DNA from: Streptomyces sp. CB03234
GTDB lineage: Bacteria > Actinomycetota > Actinomycetes > Streptomycetales > Streptomycetaceae
Assembly (NCBI RefSeq): GCF_001905885.1
Contig: NZ_LIYH01000004.1
Coordinates: 736,103 to 800,102 of the forward strand
Reading direction: 5' to 3'
DNA: 64,000 nt
The notes below the pieces were generated by a model. It did not search any database. It saw nothing but the letters and a program-made list of their open reading frames with translations, and had not been told where the DNA came from. A program made the position numbers and the translations under genes. This document shows positions 1 through 9,241 of the stretch, in pieces (position 1 is the first letter of the stretch; the number at the start of each line of letters is the position of its first letter).

Positions 1-56
1 CCGACGACTGACCGTACACGGGCTTGACGAGGTCCAGGTGAAGGAGCAGACCTCTA

Positions 57-411
57 AGCCGGGAACTGGTTCAGCAACTGGCGCACCCGCTCGCCCTCCT
101 GCTCTGGGCCGCCGCAGCCCTCGCCTTCGTGGCCGGCATCGCGGCCCTCGGTTGGACCATCATCGTGGTGATCATGGTGAACGCGGCCTTCGCGCTGCTG
201 CAGGAGCGGCAAGCAGAACGCGCCGTGGAGACTCTCGCTGGCTATGTGCCCGAGCACGCCGAGGTTCCGGGTGCACATCGTGACAGGCGACGACGGAGCC
301 AGCGCTGCCGCCGTTGTGCGGGAAGTGGGCATCGGCGAACTCGCGCTACGGGTGGTCCCGAAGGCGGAGATGGTCAGCGGCCTCGAACCCGACGAACTGC
401 TCTTGAAGTGA
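57..411 (+). pseudogene. P-type cation ATPase remnant with large internal deletion
   Basis: Two short pieces of a P-type cation-transporting ATPase lie side by side in different frames. The first piece (57 to about 262) reads like the first transmembrane hairpin: a hydrophobic stretch containing LALLLWAAAALAF, then VVIMVNAAFALLQE and YVPEHAEV. The second piece (about 262-411) reads FRVHIVTGDDGASAAA and then REVGIG before a stop, which resembles the HAD phosphorylation-domain region where these pumps carry TGD. Everything between (actuator domain, DKTGT phosphorylation site, nucleotide-binding domain) is missing, as are all C-terminal membrane helices. This is a dead gene left by an internal deletion plus a frameshift. 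Its 5' part may lie outside the window. Confidence 0.7.
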
Positions 412-479
412 GCAGAGCGGCCAAGGGTCCGCCGCGGCCTACGGCCGTAACGCGGACGTCTGTGCGGCACTGCCGCCCC

Positions 480-2183
480 ATATTCATCGAATGCCCGCAG
501 CGCTCTGAACGCGGCGGTACGTTCCTTCTCGGCGGCTGTCTTGCTGTGACCGTACAGCGTGCGACGCAGCCTGTTGGCCAGATCAGGTGCGCACCCCACA
601 GCATGGCCGAGCGCTGTGGCGCTGTCTGGTGTGGCGTCGGGAAGTGCTGGCGCCAGCCGGTCGGTCAGCTTGTCCGGGACGGAGGCGGAGCTGAGGTGAT
701 GAGAACCCGGATGAGCGGGCATACACGCTGGAGGGTCGTCTGATCGTTCTGCGTGGCTTCGAGGAGTACTTCCCAGAGAGGCGCGGGGGCAGGGCATGAG
801 GCCGTTGCCCGGACGGCGCGTGCCTCGCCCCAGTCGCGGCTGTTGATGAGTTCCGCAACGTGGAGGCAGATGGCGTCCGATGCCTGCGGACTTGCTGAGA
901 TCAGTTGCAGCAGTGTTTCGTGTGCTCTTGCGTCGGTTGCGATGTCCAGGGCGCTTTTCAACAAGTCGGCCGGTGCTCCGTTGGCTCGCTCGGCGAGGGC
1001 CGAGCAGTGGCCGTTGGCTGCTGCCAGTAGGGCGGCTTGCAGGTCACTACCGACCTTGTCCCACAAGTCGGTGGCGTGCTGCCAGTCTGCAGGCGTGCCG
1101 CTGTCGATGATGTGCTGAGCAATCATCGGCGGTACATTGGATTGACTCACGTCGTTCCGGCCTGCTGCAGCCGCAGTGAGTGATCGTTCGGCGACTGGTA
1201 GCTGGGCCCAGTGTGCTGCAAACCGACTAAGCCATTGTGCGGACACGGCCGGTTCCGCAGCATAGTGCGAGGCGAAGGTGACGGCGGGGGGCGGGAAGTG
1301 TGTTCATCCACCCGTAGAGCTGCTGAAGGACTTGATTGAGACGGTTCGCTCGGGTGCCAGGATCGTGAAGCAGTACGTAAACGCTTGCGAGTGTCTCGTT
1401 TGTGAGTGCGTGGTGAGGCTGGCCGAGCAGACCCATGAATAGGTCGGTGAGGGTAGGGCCGGCTGCCCGTCCTGTGTCTGTACTCATGACGGCTGGCAGA
1501 TGACGGCGGGCGAAAGCGCCTCGTGCGTCGGCGGCTGCAAGGGAAGTTGTCAGGGTGGTCAAGCACGTTTGTGCAGCTGCTTGGGCATCGGGGTCGTCCG
1601 TGTTCCATCGCAGGTACGTGAGGAGCACTTCTGCGAGGGCGTCACCCAAGGGTCCGTCGTAGGTTTCCGGCGCGCGGAGATTTCCGGCGATGGCCGTGAC
1701 GCAGGTGGTGGCGTCCTGGAGCTGGAGGTCAGGAAGGATCCGAGACGCAGCGGTGGCGAGTTCGAGGCACGTGTGTGCTGTTTGAGCGATGGAGTGCGCG
1801 ATTACAGCACTGACCGATTGACCAGAAGGCGTGGTGTGGTCGCCGATCGAGAGCAGCCAGCTGCGCAGAAGGTCTGCTGTTCGTAGCGAGCTTTCCGCGT
1901 CATCATCATCGATGAGGAAGGTAGCCGCGGCTTCGGCCACTTCCGAGGCCAGTGTCGAGTCATGGGGGGCGTCCGGATGTTCCGCATGCCCCCAGCCGTC
2001 AGCAGGGACAGCGATTCGGCCGAGGAGTTCTATGGCGTGCGTGCGTGTCGCGCCTTGCTCCGTAGTCAGCCAGCTCAGCAAGCCCTGCGCTACAGGCCGT
2101 TGCCACTGGTGAATCTCCTCGGCGTCGACGATTGTTCGCCGGACTTGATCGACGGCAGTGTTGTCGGTGGCGCGGGAAGCCAT
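480..2183 (-). pseudogene. Frameshifted helical-repeat protein of unknown function
   Basis: Two overlapping reading frames (2183 to 1227, then 1246 to 665) and a third stretch (about 700 to 480) join into one alpha-helical, Ala/Leu-rich protein of roughly 550 residues. The first begins MASRATDNTAVDQV. The switch from frame one to frame two falls at a six-base G run (1286-1291, C run on the coding strand); correcting it gives the natural-looking AVTFASHYAAEP leading into SAQWLSRFAAHW. A second shift near 680-700 continues into PDKLTDRLAPALPDATPDS. The pattern of short amphipathic helices is like HEAT or ARM repeats, but I do not recognise the family and see no catalytic motif. Codon use is less GC-biased than in neighbouring genes, as expected for acquired or decaying DNA. 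It could be one intact gene misread at homopolymers. Confidence 0.5.
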
Positions 2184-2811
2184 GGGGCGGGGCGGCCCCC
2201 CTCAGCGACTTGGCACCGACGCCTGACCGTCTTCCTGGACGAGTATGCGTTCGCCACGTATCCCAGGCGCGGTCTGAACCTGCGGTTATCGTTTAGCATG
2301 CATGTGCTCGATTGACTGAGCTACGGGTGATGACCTGGGGAAACGCAGTCATTGCGTGGCGCCTGGCCGATGAGGCGGCGCGGCAGATGCCCGACGTATC
2401 ACGGCCACCATCATGCTGCGCGCGGTACGAAGGCAGAATGCCTCTTCGTCGGCCACGCTCCGCTCAGTCGGCGAGAGCTGACCACCGTCCGGGAATGGCG
2501 CTGTCGCTTCGACCGTGTCAAGCGAGGCGCGGTATCCCCACCTCCGCCGCACGGCGCATGGCCACTGCCGCGCCGCTGTCGCCTCCCGCCACATCTGAGT
2601 CTCCTTCCGGAAACGCCCACCCGCTCCGGCGACGGGCACCAAGACTTGCAGCCATGGGGAGCGGGTATGACAGAGGGTAGGAAGCCTCGAGCTGTACCAG
2701 TGTGCCAAGTATTTTCTGACTGCGACCTGATGTGGCACAGAAGCTAGGTGGCACACCTGCAGGCCAGAAGCACTCGCCGGTGACAAGAACGGCTAGTCAC
2801 ACGTCACCCCC
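2184..2811. other. Intergenic region without a supported gene
   Basis: This 628-base gap holds only short, poorly biased open frames that I cannot support as genes. It contains the tRNA-like remnant listed separately. Composition is less extreme than in the rest of the window, consistent with decayed or imported DNA. Confidence 0.5.
2271..2330 (-). other. Degenerate tRNA-like sequence
   Basis: Read on the minus strand this stretch begins TCACCCG, then TA, then a perfect four-pair D stem (GCTC, loop AGTCAATC, GAGC), and further on contains GCAGGTTCAGACC, which resembles a T-arm with its TTC loop. The anticodon stem, the T stem and the acceptor stem do not pair properly, so it is not a working tRNA. 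It may be a tRNA pseudogene or the scar of a tRNA-borne attachment site. It sits in the only clearly decayed part of the window. Confidence 0.3.
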
Positions 2812-3629
2812 ATGCGTGACAGCGGCGACGCGGACCCCGGCCTCTTCGGGCCCGGCTCGGTGACCTGGCAGCTGCACAGCGACCCCATGGTGTGGATCGC
2901 CGGCGTCCGGGCCCTGTGCCTCCAGGCCCTGCACCCCGCCGCCGTACGCGGAGTCATGATCAACAGCAGTTTCCTGGACGACGCCTGGGGCCGGCTGATG
3001 CGCACCGCCGGCTTCGTCGGCACCCTCACCTACGGCACCACCGCGGCCGCCGAGAAGGCCGGAGCCCGCGTCCGGCGGATCCACCGGCTGCTGGGTGTCG
3101 ACGACCCCGAGCTGCTGCTGTGGGTCCACTGCGCCGAGATCGACTCGACGCCCAGGCCGACCGCTACCTCGCCGAACACCGCGAAAGCGCCCGGCTCGTG
3201 GGCCTCGACCCGTCCGGCGTGCCCGCCTCGGCCGCCGAACTGGACGCGTACTTCGCGGCGATGCGCCCCCACCTCGCCGCCGGCCCCGACGCCCGCACCG
3301 TCGACGCCTTCCTGCGCCGGCCCCCCGTGCCCACCGCGCTGGTCCCCGCGCGCGCCCTGCTCTGGCGGCGCGCGGCGGCCCTCGCGTACCACTCCCTCCC
3401 TCCCTATGCCCACGCCCTGTACGGCAGGCCCGCGCCGAGCCCCGACACGGTCACGCACCGGCTGATCGCGACCGGCAACCTGCTGCGCTGCGTCCCCTCC
3501 CGTATCCGCTGGCAACTCCCGCCCCAGCACATCCTCAAAGCCATGTCCAGACTGGGACCCGACAGCCGCCCGGCCCCGTACAAACTCCGCAGACGGGCCG
3601 CCATACTGGACGGGCCGGGGAGGGCGTAG
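2812..3629 (+). pseudogene. Oxygenase MpaB family (DUF2236) protein, one frameshift
   Basis: The protein belongs to the DUF2236/MpaB family of haem-dependent or haem-like oxygenases. The N-terminal frame (2812 to about 3145) has the family features DPMVWIAGVRALCLQALHP, where the conserved His near residue 43 is typical, and LLLWVHCAEIDS. After DS the reading moves to another frame, which continues LDAQADRYLAEHRESARLV and runs to the stop at 3629 with the usual helical second half and the IRWQLPP region. The family normally has WVH...DS followed directly by such a helix, so a single frameshift near 3147 has split one gene of about 270 residues. It is either a recent inactivation or a sequencing error. 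The kinase gene starts 50 bases downstream on the same strand. Confidence 0.75.
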
Positions 3630-3679
3630 CGGGGGCGACGGGCGGATCGACGGGGACTCGACGGGGGCGATGGCACGCG

Positions 3680-5961
3680 ATGGGGGAGACCAGGCTGCTT
3701 CAAGGCCGCTACCGGCTGGAAGAGTTGATCGGACGCGGCGGCATGGGCGAGGTGTGGCGCGCCACCGACGAATCGCTCGGCCGCCGCGTCGCGGTCAAGT
3801 GCCTCAAGCCGCTGGGGCCGCAACAGGACCCGAACTTCGTCACCGTACTGCGCGAGCGCTTCCGCCGCGAGGCGCGCGTCGCGGCCGCGCTCCAGCACCG
3901 CGGCGTGACCGTCGTCCATGACTTCGGCGAGTCCGACGGCCTGCTCCACCTGGTCATGGAGCTCCTCGAAGGCCGCAACCTCAGCCAGCTCCTGGAGGAC
4001 AACCGACAGCACCCGCTGCCCGTCCACGACGTCGTCGACATCGCCGAACAGATCGCCGACGCCCTGGCCTACACCCACCGGCAGGGCATCGTGCACCGGG
4101 ACCTCAAACCCGCCAACATCATGCGGCTGGCCGACGGCACGGTGAAGATCTGCGACTTCGGCATCGCCCGCCTCGGCGCCGACATCGGCTTCACCGCCCG
4201 CCTCACCGGCACCGGCATCGCCATGGGCACCCCGCACTACATGTCGCCCGAGCAGATCAGCGGCGGCCACGTCGACCACCGCAGCGACCTGTACTCGCTG
4301 GGCTGCGTCCTGTACGAGATCGCCACCGGCGTCCCGCCCTTCGACATGGGCGACGCCTGGGCGATACTCGTGGGCCACCGCGACACGCCGCCCGAGCCGC
4401 TGCGCAATCACCGGGCGGAGCTCCCCGAGTTCTTCGAGCGGATCGTCCTCGACCTGCTCGCCAAGGCGCCCGACGCCCGCCCCTCCGACGCCGCCGACCT
4501 GCGCCGCCGCATCGCCGACGCCGCCCGCCCGGCCCTCGCCACCGCCCCGGCCCCCGCCCCCGCCCCTGGTCCGGCCCCTGCCGCCGTACTCCACGCCCCC
4601 TTCCCCCTCGCCCCCGCGTACCCCTACGCCCACCACCACCTGCCGTCCTGGACGCGCGGCATGACCACCGGGCACAAGGCGGTCGGCACCACCCTCCTGC
4701 ACACCGCCCCGCCGCCCGACCCGGCGGCCGGCCTCACCGGCGAGTGGACCACCTCCACCGATCCGCGCGGCACCGCCCTCCCCGCACCGGCACCGCCCCG
4801 CCTCCCACGCCCGACCCCGCCACCCGATGTCCTCGCCCACCTGGCCGGCCGCCACAACGCGGGCCTGAGCCTGGGCCGGCTGGGCCGCTGGGAGGAGGCC
4901 GGGAAGGTGCACCGCGCGGTCGCCGCCGAGCGGGAGCACGCCCTGGGCCCCGACCACCCCGACACGCTCACCAGCCGGTACGAGGTCGGCTTCACGCTCA
5001 GCAGAACCGGCCGCGACGCCGACGCACTGCGCGAGTTCGGCCGCGTGGCCGAGGGCCGGGCCCGGGTGCTGGGCCCCGACCACCCCGACACGCTCACCGC
5101 CCGGCAGGAAATGGCGTACGTCCTGGGCCGGCTCGGGCGCCACTTCGAGGCCCACCAGGCGTACACCTCCGTCCTCGACGCCCGCACGCGCACCATGGGC
5201 GCCGACCACCCCGACACGCTGCGCTGCCGCCACAACCTGGCGTTCAACCTCGGCCGGCTCGGCCGCCTGGAGGAGTCGTACCGGATGGCGTACGACGTGG
5301 CCGCCGCCCGCGCCCGGCTGCTGGGGCCCGAGCACCCCGACACCCTGGTCACCCTGTACGAGGTGGCGTACACGCTCGGCCAGCTCGGACGGTGGCCCGA
5401 GGCGCTGCGCACCTACCGCGAGGTCGCCGCCGCGCGCGCCCACGCCCTCGGCCCGGACCACCCCGACACGCTCGCCGCCCGGTACGAGGTCGGGATAAGC
5501 CTCGGCAGGCTCGGCCGCAGCCACGAGGCGCTGGAGCTGTACCGCGACCTCGTCGACGCCCGCACCCGGGCGCACGGCCCGGACGACCCGGAGACGCTGC
5601 GCGCCCGGCACGGCCTGGGCGTCAACCTCGGCCGGCTCGGCCGCTGGCAGGAGGCCCTCGCCGAGGCCCGTGAGGTGTACGGATCCGCGAACGGGTGCTG
5701 GGCCGCGACCACCCCGACACGCTGGTCAGCTGCCGGGAGGTCGCGGTCGGGCTCGGCTGGCTGGGCCGCTGGGCGGAGGCGCTCTCCGTGTACGAGCGGG
5801 TCGCCGAGGCCCGGAACCGGGTGCTCGGCGCCACCCACCCCGACGCCCTGGCCAGCCGCAACGACCAGGCGCACTGCCTGCAGCAGCTGGGCCGGCAGAC
5901 CGAGGCCGTCGAGCTGTACCGGCGGGTCGCCGACCTGCGCCGCCGGCGGAGCGGCCCCTGA
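3680..5961 (+). pseudogene. Ser/Thr protein kinase with C-terminal TPR-like repeats, one frameshift
   Basis: Residues 1-275 are a Hanks-type kinase: glycine loop GRGGMGEV, catalytic lysine in VAVKCL, HRDLKPANI, DFGIAR and MSPEQ activation segment followed by SDLYSLGC. A Pro/Ala-rich linker of about 110 residues follows. The C-terminal part is built of about nine 42-residue repeats of the form LGRLGR-x-EAL-x-x-Y-R-x-V followed by LGPDHPDTL, a tetratricopeptide-like solenoid. There is no transmembrane segment or PASTA domain, so the protein is cytosolic. The sixth LGRLGR repeat is broken by a single-base loss near 5684: REVY should continue IRERVLGRDHPDTL, which is present in the next frame and runs to the stop at 5961. 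Without that shift the frame would read straight into the next gene. Start is the ATG at 3680. Confidence 0.8.
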
Positions 5962-6004
5962 GCGGCCCCTGGAGGATCCGTACGGGCGCGTGTTACGAAG
6001 GGCC

Positions 6005-7576
6005 ATGACCGCACAGCGAACGACGCGTACCTATGACGCCGTCATCGTCGGCGGCGGCCACAACGGACTGGTCGCCGCCGCCTACCTCGCCCGCGCCGGG
6101 CGCTCCGTCCTCGTCCTGGAACGCCTGCCCGCCACCGGCGGGGCCGCCGTGTCCACCCGGCCCTTCGCCGGGGTCGACGCCCGGCTCTCGCGCTACTCCT
6201 ACCTGGTGTCCCTGCTGCCGCCGAAGATCGTGCGGGACCTGGGGCTGCGGTTCGCCGTGGCCAGGCGCACCGTCTCCTCGTACACCCCGGTCGAGCGCCG
6301 GGGCCGGGCCGCCGGCCTGCTGGTGGGCGGCGAACGCACCCGGGAGTCGTTCGCCGCGCTCACCGGCTCGGACGCCGAGTACACGGCCTGGCAGCGGTTC
6401 TACGCCAGGACCGGGCACGTCGCCGAACGCGTCTTCCCCACCCTCACGGAGCCGCTGCCCACCCGCGAGGAGCTGCGCGCCCGGATCGCGGACGACGAGG
6501 CGTGGCGCACGCTCTTCGAGGAGCCCGTGGGCGTCGCCATCGAGGAGCACTTCGCCGACGATCTCGTACGCGGGGTGGTGCTCACCGACGCGCTGATCGG
6601 TACGTTCGCCGACGCCCACGACCCGTCCCTCGTCCAGAACCGCTGCTTCCTCTACCACGTGATCGGCGGCGGGACGGGGGAGTGGAACGTACCCGTCGGC
6701 GGCATGGGCGCCCTCACCGGCGCCCTCGCGGACGCGGCGCGCTCGGCCGGCGCCGGGATCCGCACCGGCCACGAGGCGACCAGGATCGAGACGGACGGCC
6801 GCGCCGCCGAGGTCACGTTCCGTACGGAGGCAGGGGAGGGCACCGTGGCTGCCCGGCACGTCCTGGTCGGGGCGTCACCGCACGCGCTGGCCGCCCTGCT
6901 GGGCGAGCCCGCCCCGCCGCCCGCCGAGGGCGCCCAGCTGAAGGTGAACATGCTGCTGAAGCGGCTGCCCCGGCTGCGGGACCGCTCCGTCGACCCGCGT
7001 GACGCGTTCGCCGGCACGTTCCACATCTCGGAGGGGTACGGGCAGCTGGCGGCCGCGTACCGGGAGGCGGCCGCCGGCCGGCTGCCGAGCGCCCCGCCCT
7101 CCGAGATCTACTGCCACTCCCTGAGCGACCCGTCGATCCTCGGCCCCGGCCTCGCCGCCCGCGGGTACCAGACGCTGACGCTCTTCGGCCTGCACACCCC
7201 CGCACGCCTCTTCGCCGCCGACAACGACACCGTCCGCGCCGCCCTCCTCAAGGCCACCCTCGCCGAACTCGACGCCCATCTGGACGAACCGCTCGCCGAC
7301 TGCCTCGCCACCGACGCGGAAGGCCGCCCCTGCATCGAGGCCAAGTCCCCGCTCGACCTGGAACGGGACCTGCGGTTGCCCGGCGGCCACATCTTCCACG
7401 GCGACCTCTCCTGGCCGTACGCCACCGACGGCACCGATGCCGGCGGCGCCACCGGCCGGTGGGGCGTGGAGACCGCCCACGCCAACGTGCTGCTGTGCGG
7501 GGCGGGCGCGGTGCGCGGCGGCGGCGTCAGCGGCATTCCAGGCCACAACGCGGCCATGGCGGTGCTGGGGCGTTGA
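6005..7576 (+). CDS. NAD(P)/FAD-dependent oxidoreductase, phytoene-desaturase-like
   Basis: A 523-residue flavoprotein of the amine oxidase/phytoene desaturase superfamily. The N-terminal dinucleotide-binding motif is DAVIVGGGHNGLVAAAYLA (residues about 10-28), followed by the FAD-contacting LERLPATGGAA. The C-terminal flavin motif appears as LLCGAGAVRGGGVSGIPGHN. The overall pattern is closer to the PYROXD2/CrtI-like dehydrogenases of actinobacteria than to true carotenoid desaturases, and no crt neighbours are present, so the substrate is unknown. ATG at 6005 is chosen because it directly precedes the nucleotide-binding fold. The gene shares its frame with the upstream kinase, but the kinase's real stop (5961) is in another frame, so this is not a fusion. 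Confidence 0.85.
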   Translation: MTAQRTTRTYDAVIVGGGHNGLVAAAYLARAGRSVLVLERLPATGGAAVSTRPFAGVDARLSRYSYLVSLLPPKIVRDLGLRFAVARRTVSSYTPVERRGRAAGLLVGGERTRESFAALTGSDAEYTAWQRFYARTGHVAERVFPTLTEPLPTREELRARIADDEAWRTLFEEPVGVAIEEHFADDLVRGVVLTDALIGTFADAHDPSLVQNRCFLYHVIGGGTGEWNVPVGGMGALTGALADAARSAGAGIRTGHEATRIETDGRAAEVTFRTEAGEGTVAARHVLVGASPHALAALLGEPAPPPAEGAQLKVNMLLKRLPRLRDRSVDPRDAFAGTFHISEGYGQLAAAYREAAAGRLPSAPPSEIYCHSLSDPSILGPGLAARGYQTLTLFGLHTPARLFAADNDTVRAALLKATLAELDAHLDEPLADCLATDAEGRPCIEAKSPLDLERDLRLPGGHIFHGDLSWPYATDGTDAGGATGRWGVETAHANVLLCGAGAVRGGGVSGIPGHNAAMAVLGR

Positions 7577-7580
7577 GCCG

Positions 7581-8471
7581 TCAGGGAGCGGGCGCCTCGT
7601 CGAAGCTGGCGTAGTAGGCGGCGGCCATGTCCTTGTCACCGTGACCCTGGGCGGCGGCGCGCGCCAGGCGTTCGGCGCCCGCCGCTGCCACGTCGAGGCG
7701 GATGCCGCGCCGCTGCCCGGCCTCGACGATGAGCCGGGCGTCCTTCACGGCGGTGTCCACCGCGAAGCTCGCCGGTGAGAGGCGGTCGTTCAGGACGAGG
7801 CCGGACTTGGCGCGCAGATAGCCCATGTCGAGCGGACCGCCGGCGATGACGTCGAAGAAGACCCGCGGGTCCACCCCGAGGACCTTGGACAGGGCGAGCA
7901 CCTCACCCGTCGCGGCGGTGGCCGCGATGACCCAACTGTTGGCCACGAGCTTGAGGCGGGTGGCGCCGGCCGACGCACCGTCGTCGCCGATCCATACGGT
8001 GCGGGTCCCGACGGCGTCGAAGACCGCCGCCACGGCGTCCCGGCGGTCGCCGGGGCCGGCGGCCAGCACGGTCAACTGCCCGGCCTCGGCGGGCTCGCGG
8101 GTGCCGAGGACAGGCGCGTCGAAGAAGACCAGCTCGTGCTCCCTGGCGAAGTCCGCCAGTTCGCCGACGGCCTCGATCCCCGTGGTCGTGGACTGCACCC
8201 ACGCGGTGCCGGGGCGCAGTGCGGGCGCGGCCTGCCGCATGGTGTCCAGGGCCGCGGCGCCGTCGTGGAGCACGGTGAGAACCACATCGGCGCCCTGTAC
8301 GGCTTCGGCGGGGCTGTCGGCGATGTGCGCGCCGTCGCCGGCCAGGGTCTCCGCCTTGGCCCGCGTGCGGTTCCACGCGCGGACGGTGTGACCGGCCCGG
8401 GCGATGTTGCGTGCCATGGCGGTCCCCATGACTCCGGTGCCCAGGACGCTCACGGTGAGTATGTCGGTCAT
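7581..8471 (-). CDS. NAD(P)-dependent beta-hydroxyacid dehydrogenase family protein
   Basis: A 296-residue member of the 6-phosphogluconate/3-hydroxyisobutyrate dehydrogenase family. The Rossmann motif VLGTGVMGTAMA is at residues 9-20. The substrate-binding segment is seen as FFDAPVLGTREPAEAGQLT, and the catalytic lysine region as TRLKLVANSW near residue 170. The C-terminal helical domain ends with KDARLIVEAG and the Asp/Met-rich KDMAAAYYASF. Family members reduce or oxidise beta-hydroxyacids or reduce imines; the substrate cannot be told from sequence. Its stop lies 4 bases from the stop of the convergent FAD oxidoreductase. Confidence 0.88.
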   Translation of the reverse strand: MTDILTVSVLGTGVMGTAMARNIARAGHTVRAWNRTRAKAETLAGDGAHIADSPAEAVQGADVVLTVLHDGAAALDTMRQAAPALRPGTAWVQSTTTGIEAVGELADFAREHELVFFDAPVLGTREPAEAGQLTVLAAGPGDRRDAVAAVFDAVGTRTVWIGDDGASAGATRLKLVANSWVIAATAATGEVLALSKVLGVDPRVFFDVIAGGPLDMGYLRAKSGLVLNDRLSPASFAVDTAVKDARLIVEAGQRRGIRLDVAAAGAERLARAAAQGHGDKDMAAAYYASFDEAPAP

Positions 8472-8635
8472 ACGTGTGGCCTTCTGTTCCTCTGCTCGTA
8501 CGGTGCCGTGCGTGCGGTGCGGCGCAGCCCGGTGTGAGCCGGTGCGCCAGGACGGAGGCGGACCAAGCTCCCGGCAGTCTGCCCGATCACCCGTTCGGAC
8601 GCGGGCCTTTTCCGCCAGGCACGACGGTGCGACGA

Positions 8636-8672
8636 CACACGGATGGGCGCCACCAGGGCGCCCATCCGTGTG
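8636..8672 (-). terminator. Strong hairpin terminator
   Basis: A perfect 16-bp inverted repeat (CACACGGATGGGCGCC and its complement) with a five-base loop lies 10 bases beyond the stop of the small secreted peptide gene. There is no T tract, as is usual for Streptomyces terminators. Confidence 0.75.
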
Positions 8673-8681
8673 CCGTTCGGG

Positions 8682-8858
8682 TCAGCCGACGTCCCAGCAG
8701 GTGGCCTCGTGGTGCTTCACGTGGACCTTGCCGGCCTTCACGTGGCCGCCGGAACCCCAGCAGCCTTCCACGTCCGAGCCGTGGGCGGCGGCAGGGGCCG
8801 CGGCCATGAAGCCGACCGCCATCAGGCCGGCCAGAACGAGCGAGATGCGCCGAAGCAT
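8682..8858 (-). CDS. Small secreted peptide, 58 aa, hypothetical
   Basis: A short gene supported by structure rather than homology. The protein starts MLRRISLVLAGLMAVGFM, a classic signal peptide with a twin-Arg-poor positive N-terminus and hydrophobic core, and has an Ala-rich cleavage region (APAAAA) near residue 26. The predicted mature peptide is about 32 residues, His-rich, with two cysteines in the contexts EGCWGSGG and ATCWDVG that could form a disulfide. A good ribosome site (AAGGAG) lies 5-8 bases upstream of the ATG, and a perfect hairpin terminator follows directly, so this is an independent transcription unit. Similar tiny secreted proteins occur widely in Streptomyces; I do not know a function. 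Confidence 0.75.
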   Translation of the reverse strand: MLRRISLVLAGLMAVGFMAAAPAAAHGSDVEGCWGSGGHVKAGKVHVKHHEATCWDVG

Positions 8859-8994
8859 GAGTTTCTCCTTCGAGTTGGGGACTCACCACGACTGTTCATC
8901 AGCCGCCGCTCCACCGCACGCCGAGTCGCGCGGGCGGGTGGTGGAGCCACTCGAAGGTGCTGGTCGCCGGGGCGCCCGACGCCGGGCACGCCGC

Positions 8995-9030
8995 GTCCCC
9001 GGCGGCCGTGGCGACACGGCCGCCGGGGAC
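8995..9030 (-). terminator. Strong hairpin terminator
   Basis: A perfect 16-bp inverted repeat (GTCCCCGGCGGCCGTG and its complement) closed by a GCGA tetraloop lies 17 bases after the stop of the antitoxin-like gene. It is positioned to end that transcript. Confidence 0.75.
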
Positions 9031-9046
9031 GGAGGGCCGTTGCGGG

Positions 9047-9241
9047 TCAGGCCCGGGGCGGCGGGTCCTGGGGCCGGTCCGAGCCGAGCTGCTCGTTGAG
9101 CTTGCTCTGGGCGGTGTCGACCTGGCTGCTGTACTTGCCCTGGGTCTTCTCGTCGACGAAGTCGCCCGCCTTGTCGATGCCCTGCCCGGCCTTGTCCTCG
9201 TGGCCTTTGAGCATCTGCTTGAGCTTGTCCATCACGGACAT
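9047..9241 (-). CDS. Rv0909/MT0933-type antitoxin-like small protein
   Basis: A 64-residue, highly charged protein: MSVMDKLKQMLKGHEDKAG, then GIDKAGDFVDEKTQGKYSSQ. The pattern of an N-terminal amphipathic helix followed by DKAGDFVDEKTGGKY is that of the actinobacterial family annotated as MT0933-like antitoxins, also reminiscent of CsbD stress proteins. No adjacent toxin gene (for example a polyketide-cyclase-like Rv0910 partner) is present, so a toxin-antitoxin role is not supported by context. It has its own GAGGAG ribosome site upstream and a hairpin terminator downstream. It is more likely a stress-associated solitary gene. Confidence 0.75.
   Translation of the reverse strand: MSVMDKLKQMLKGHEDKAGQGIDKAGDFVDEKTQGKYSSQVDTAQSKLNEQLGSDRPQDPPPRA

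Noticed and set aside
3404..5611. A 735-codon frame antisense to the kinase
   Set aside because: Shadow of the repetitive kinase-TPR gene without any domain.
3095..7576. A single 1493-codon reading frame covering kinase and FAD oxidoreductase
   Set aside because: The kinase repeats continue in another frame after 5684 and stop at 5961, and the oxidoreductase has its own start at 6005. The apparent fusion is caused by the frameshift.
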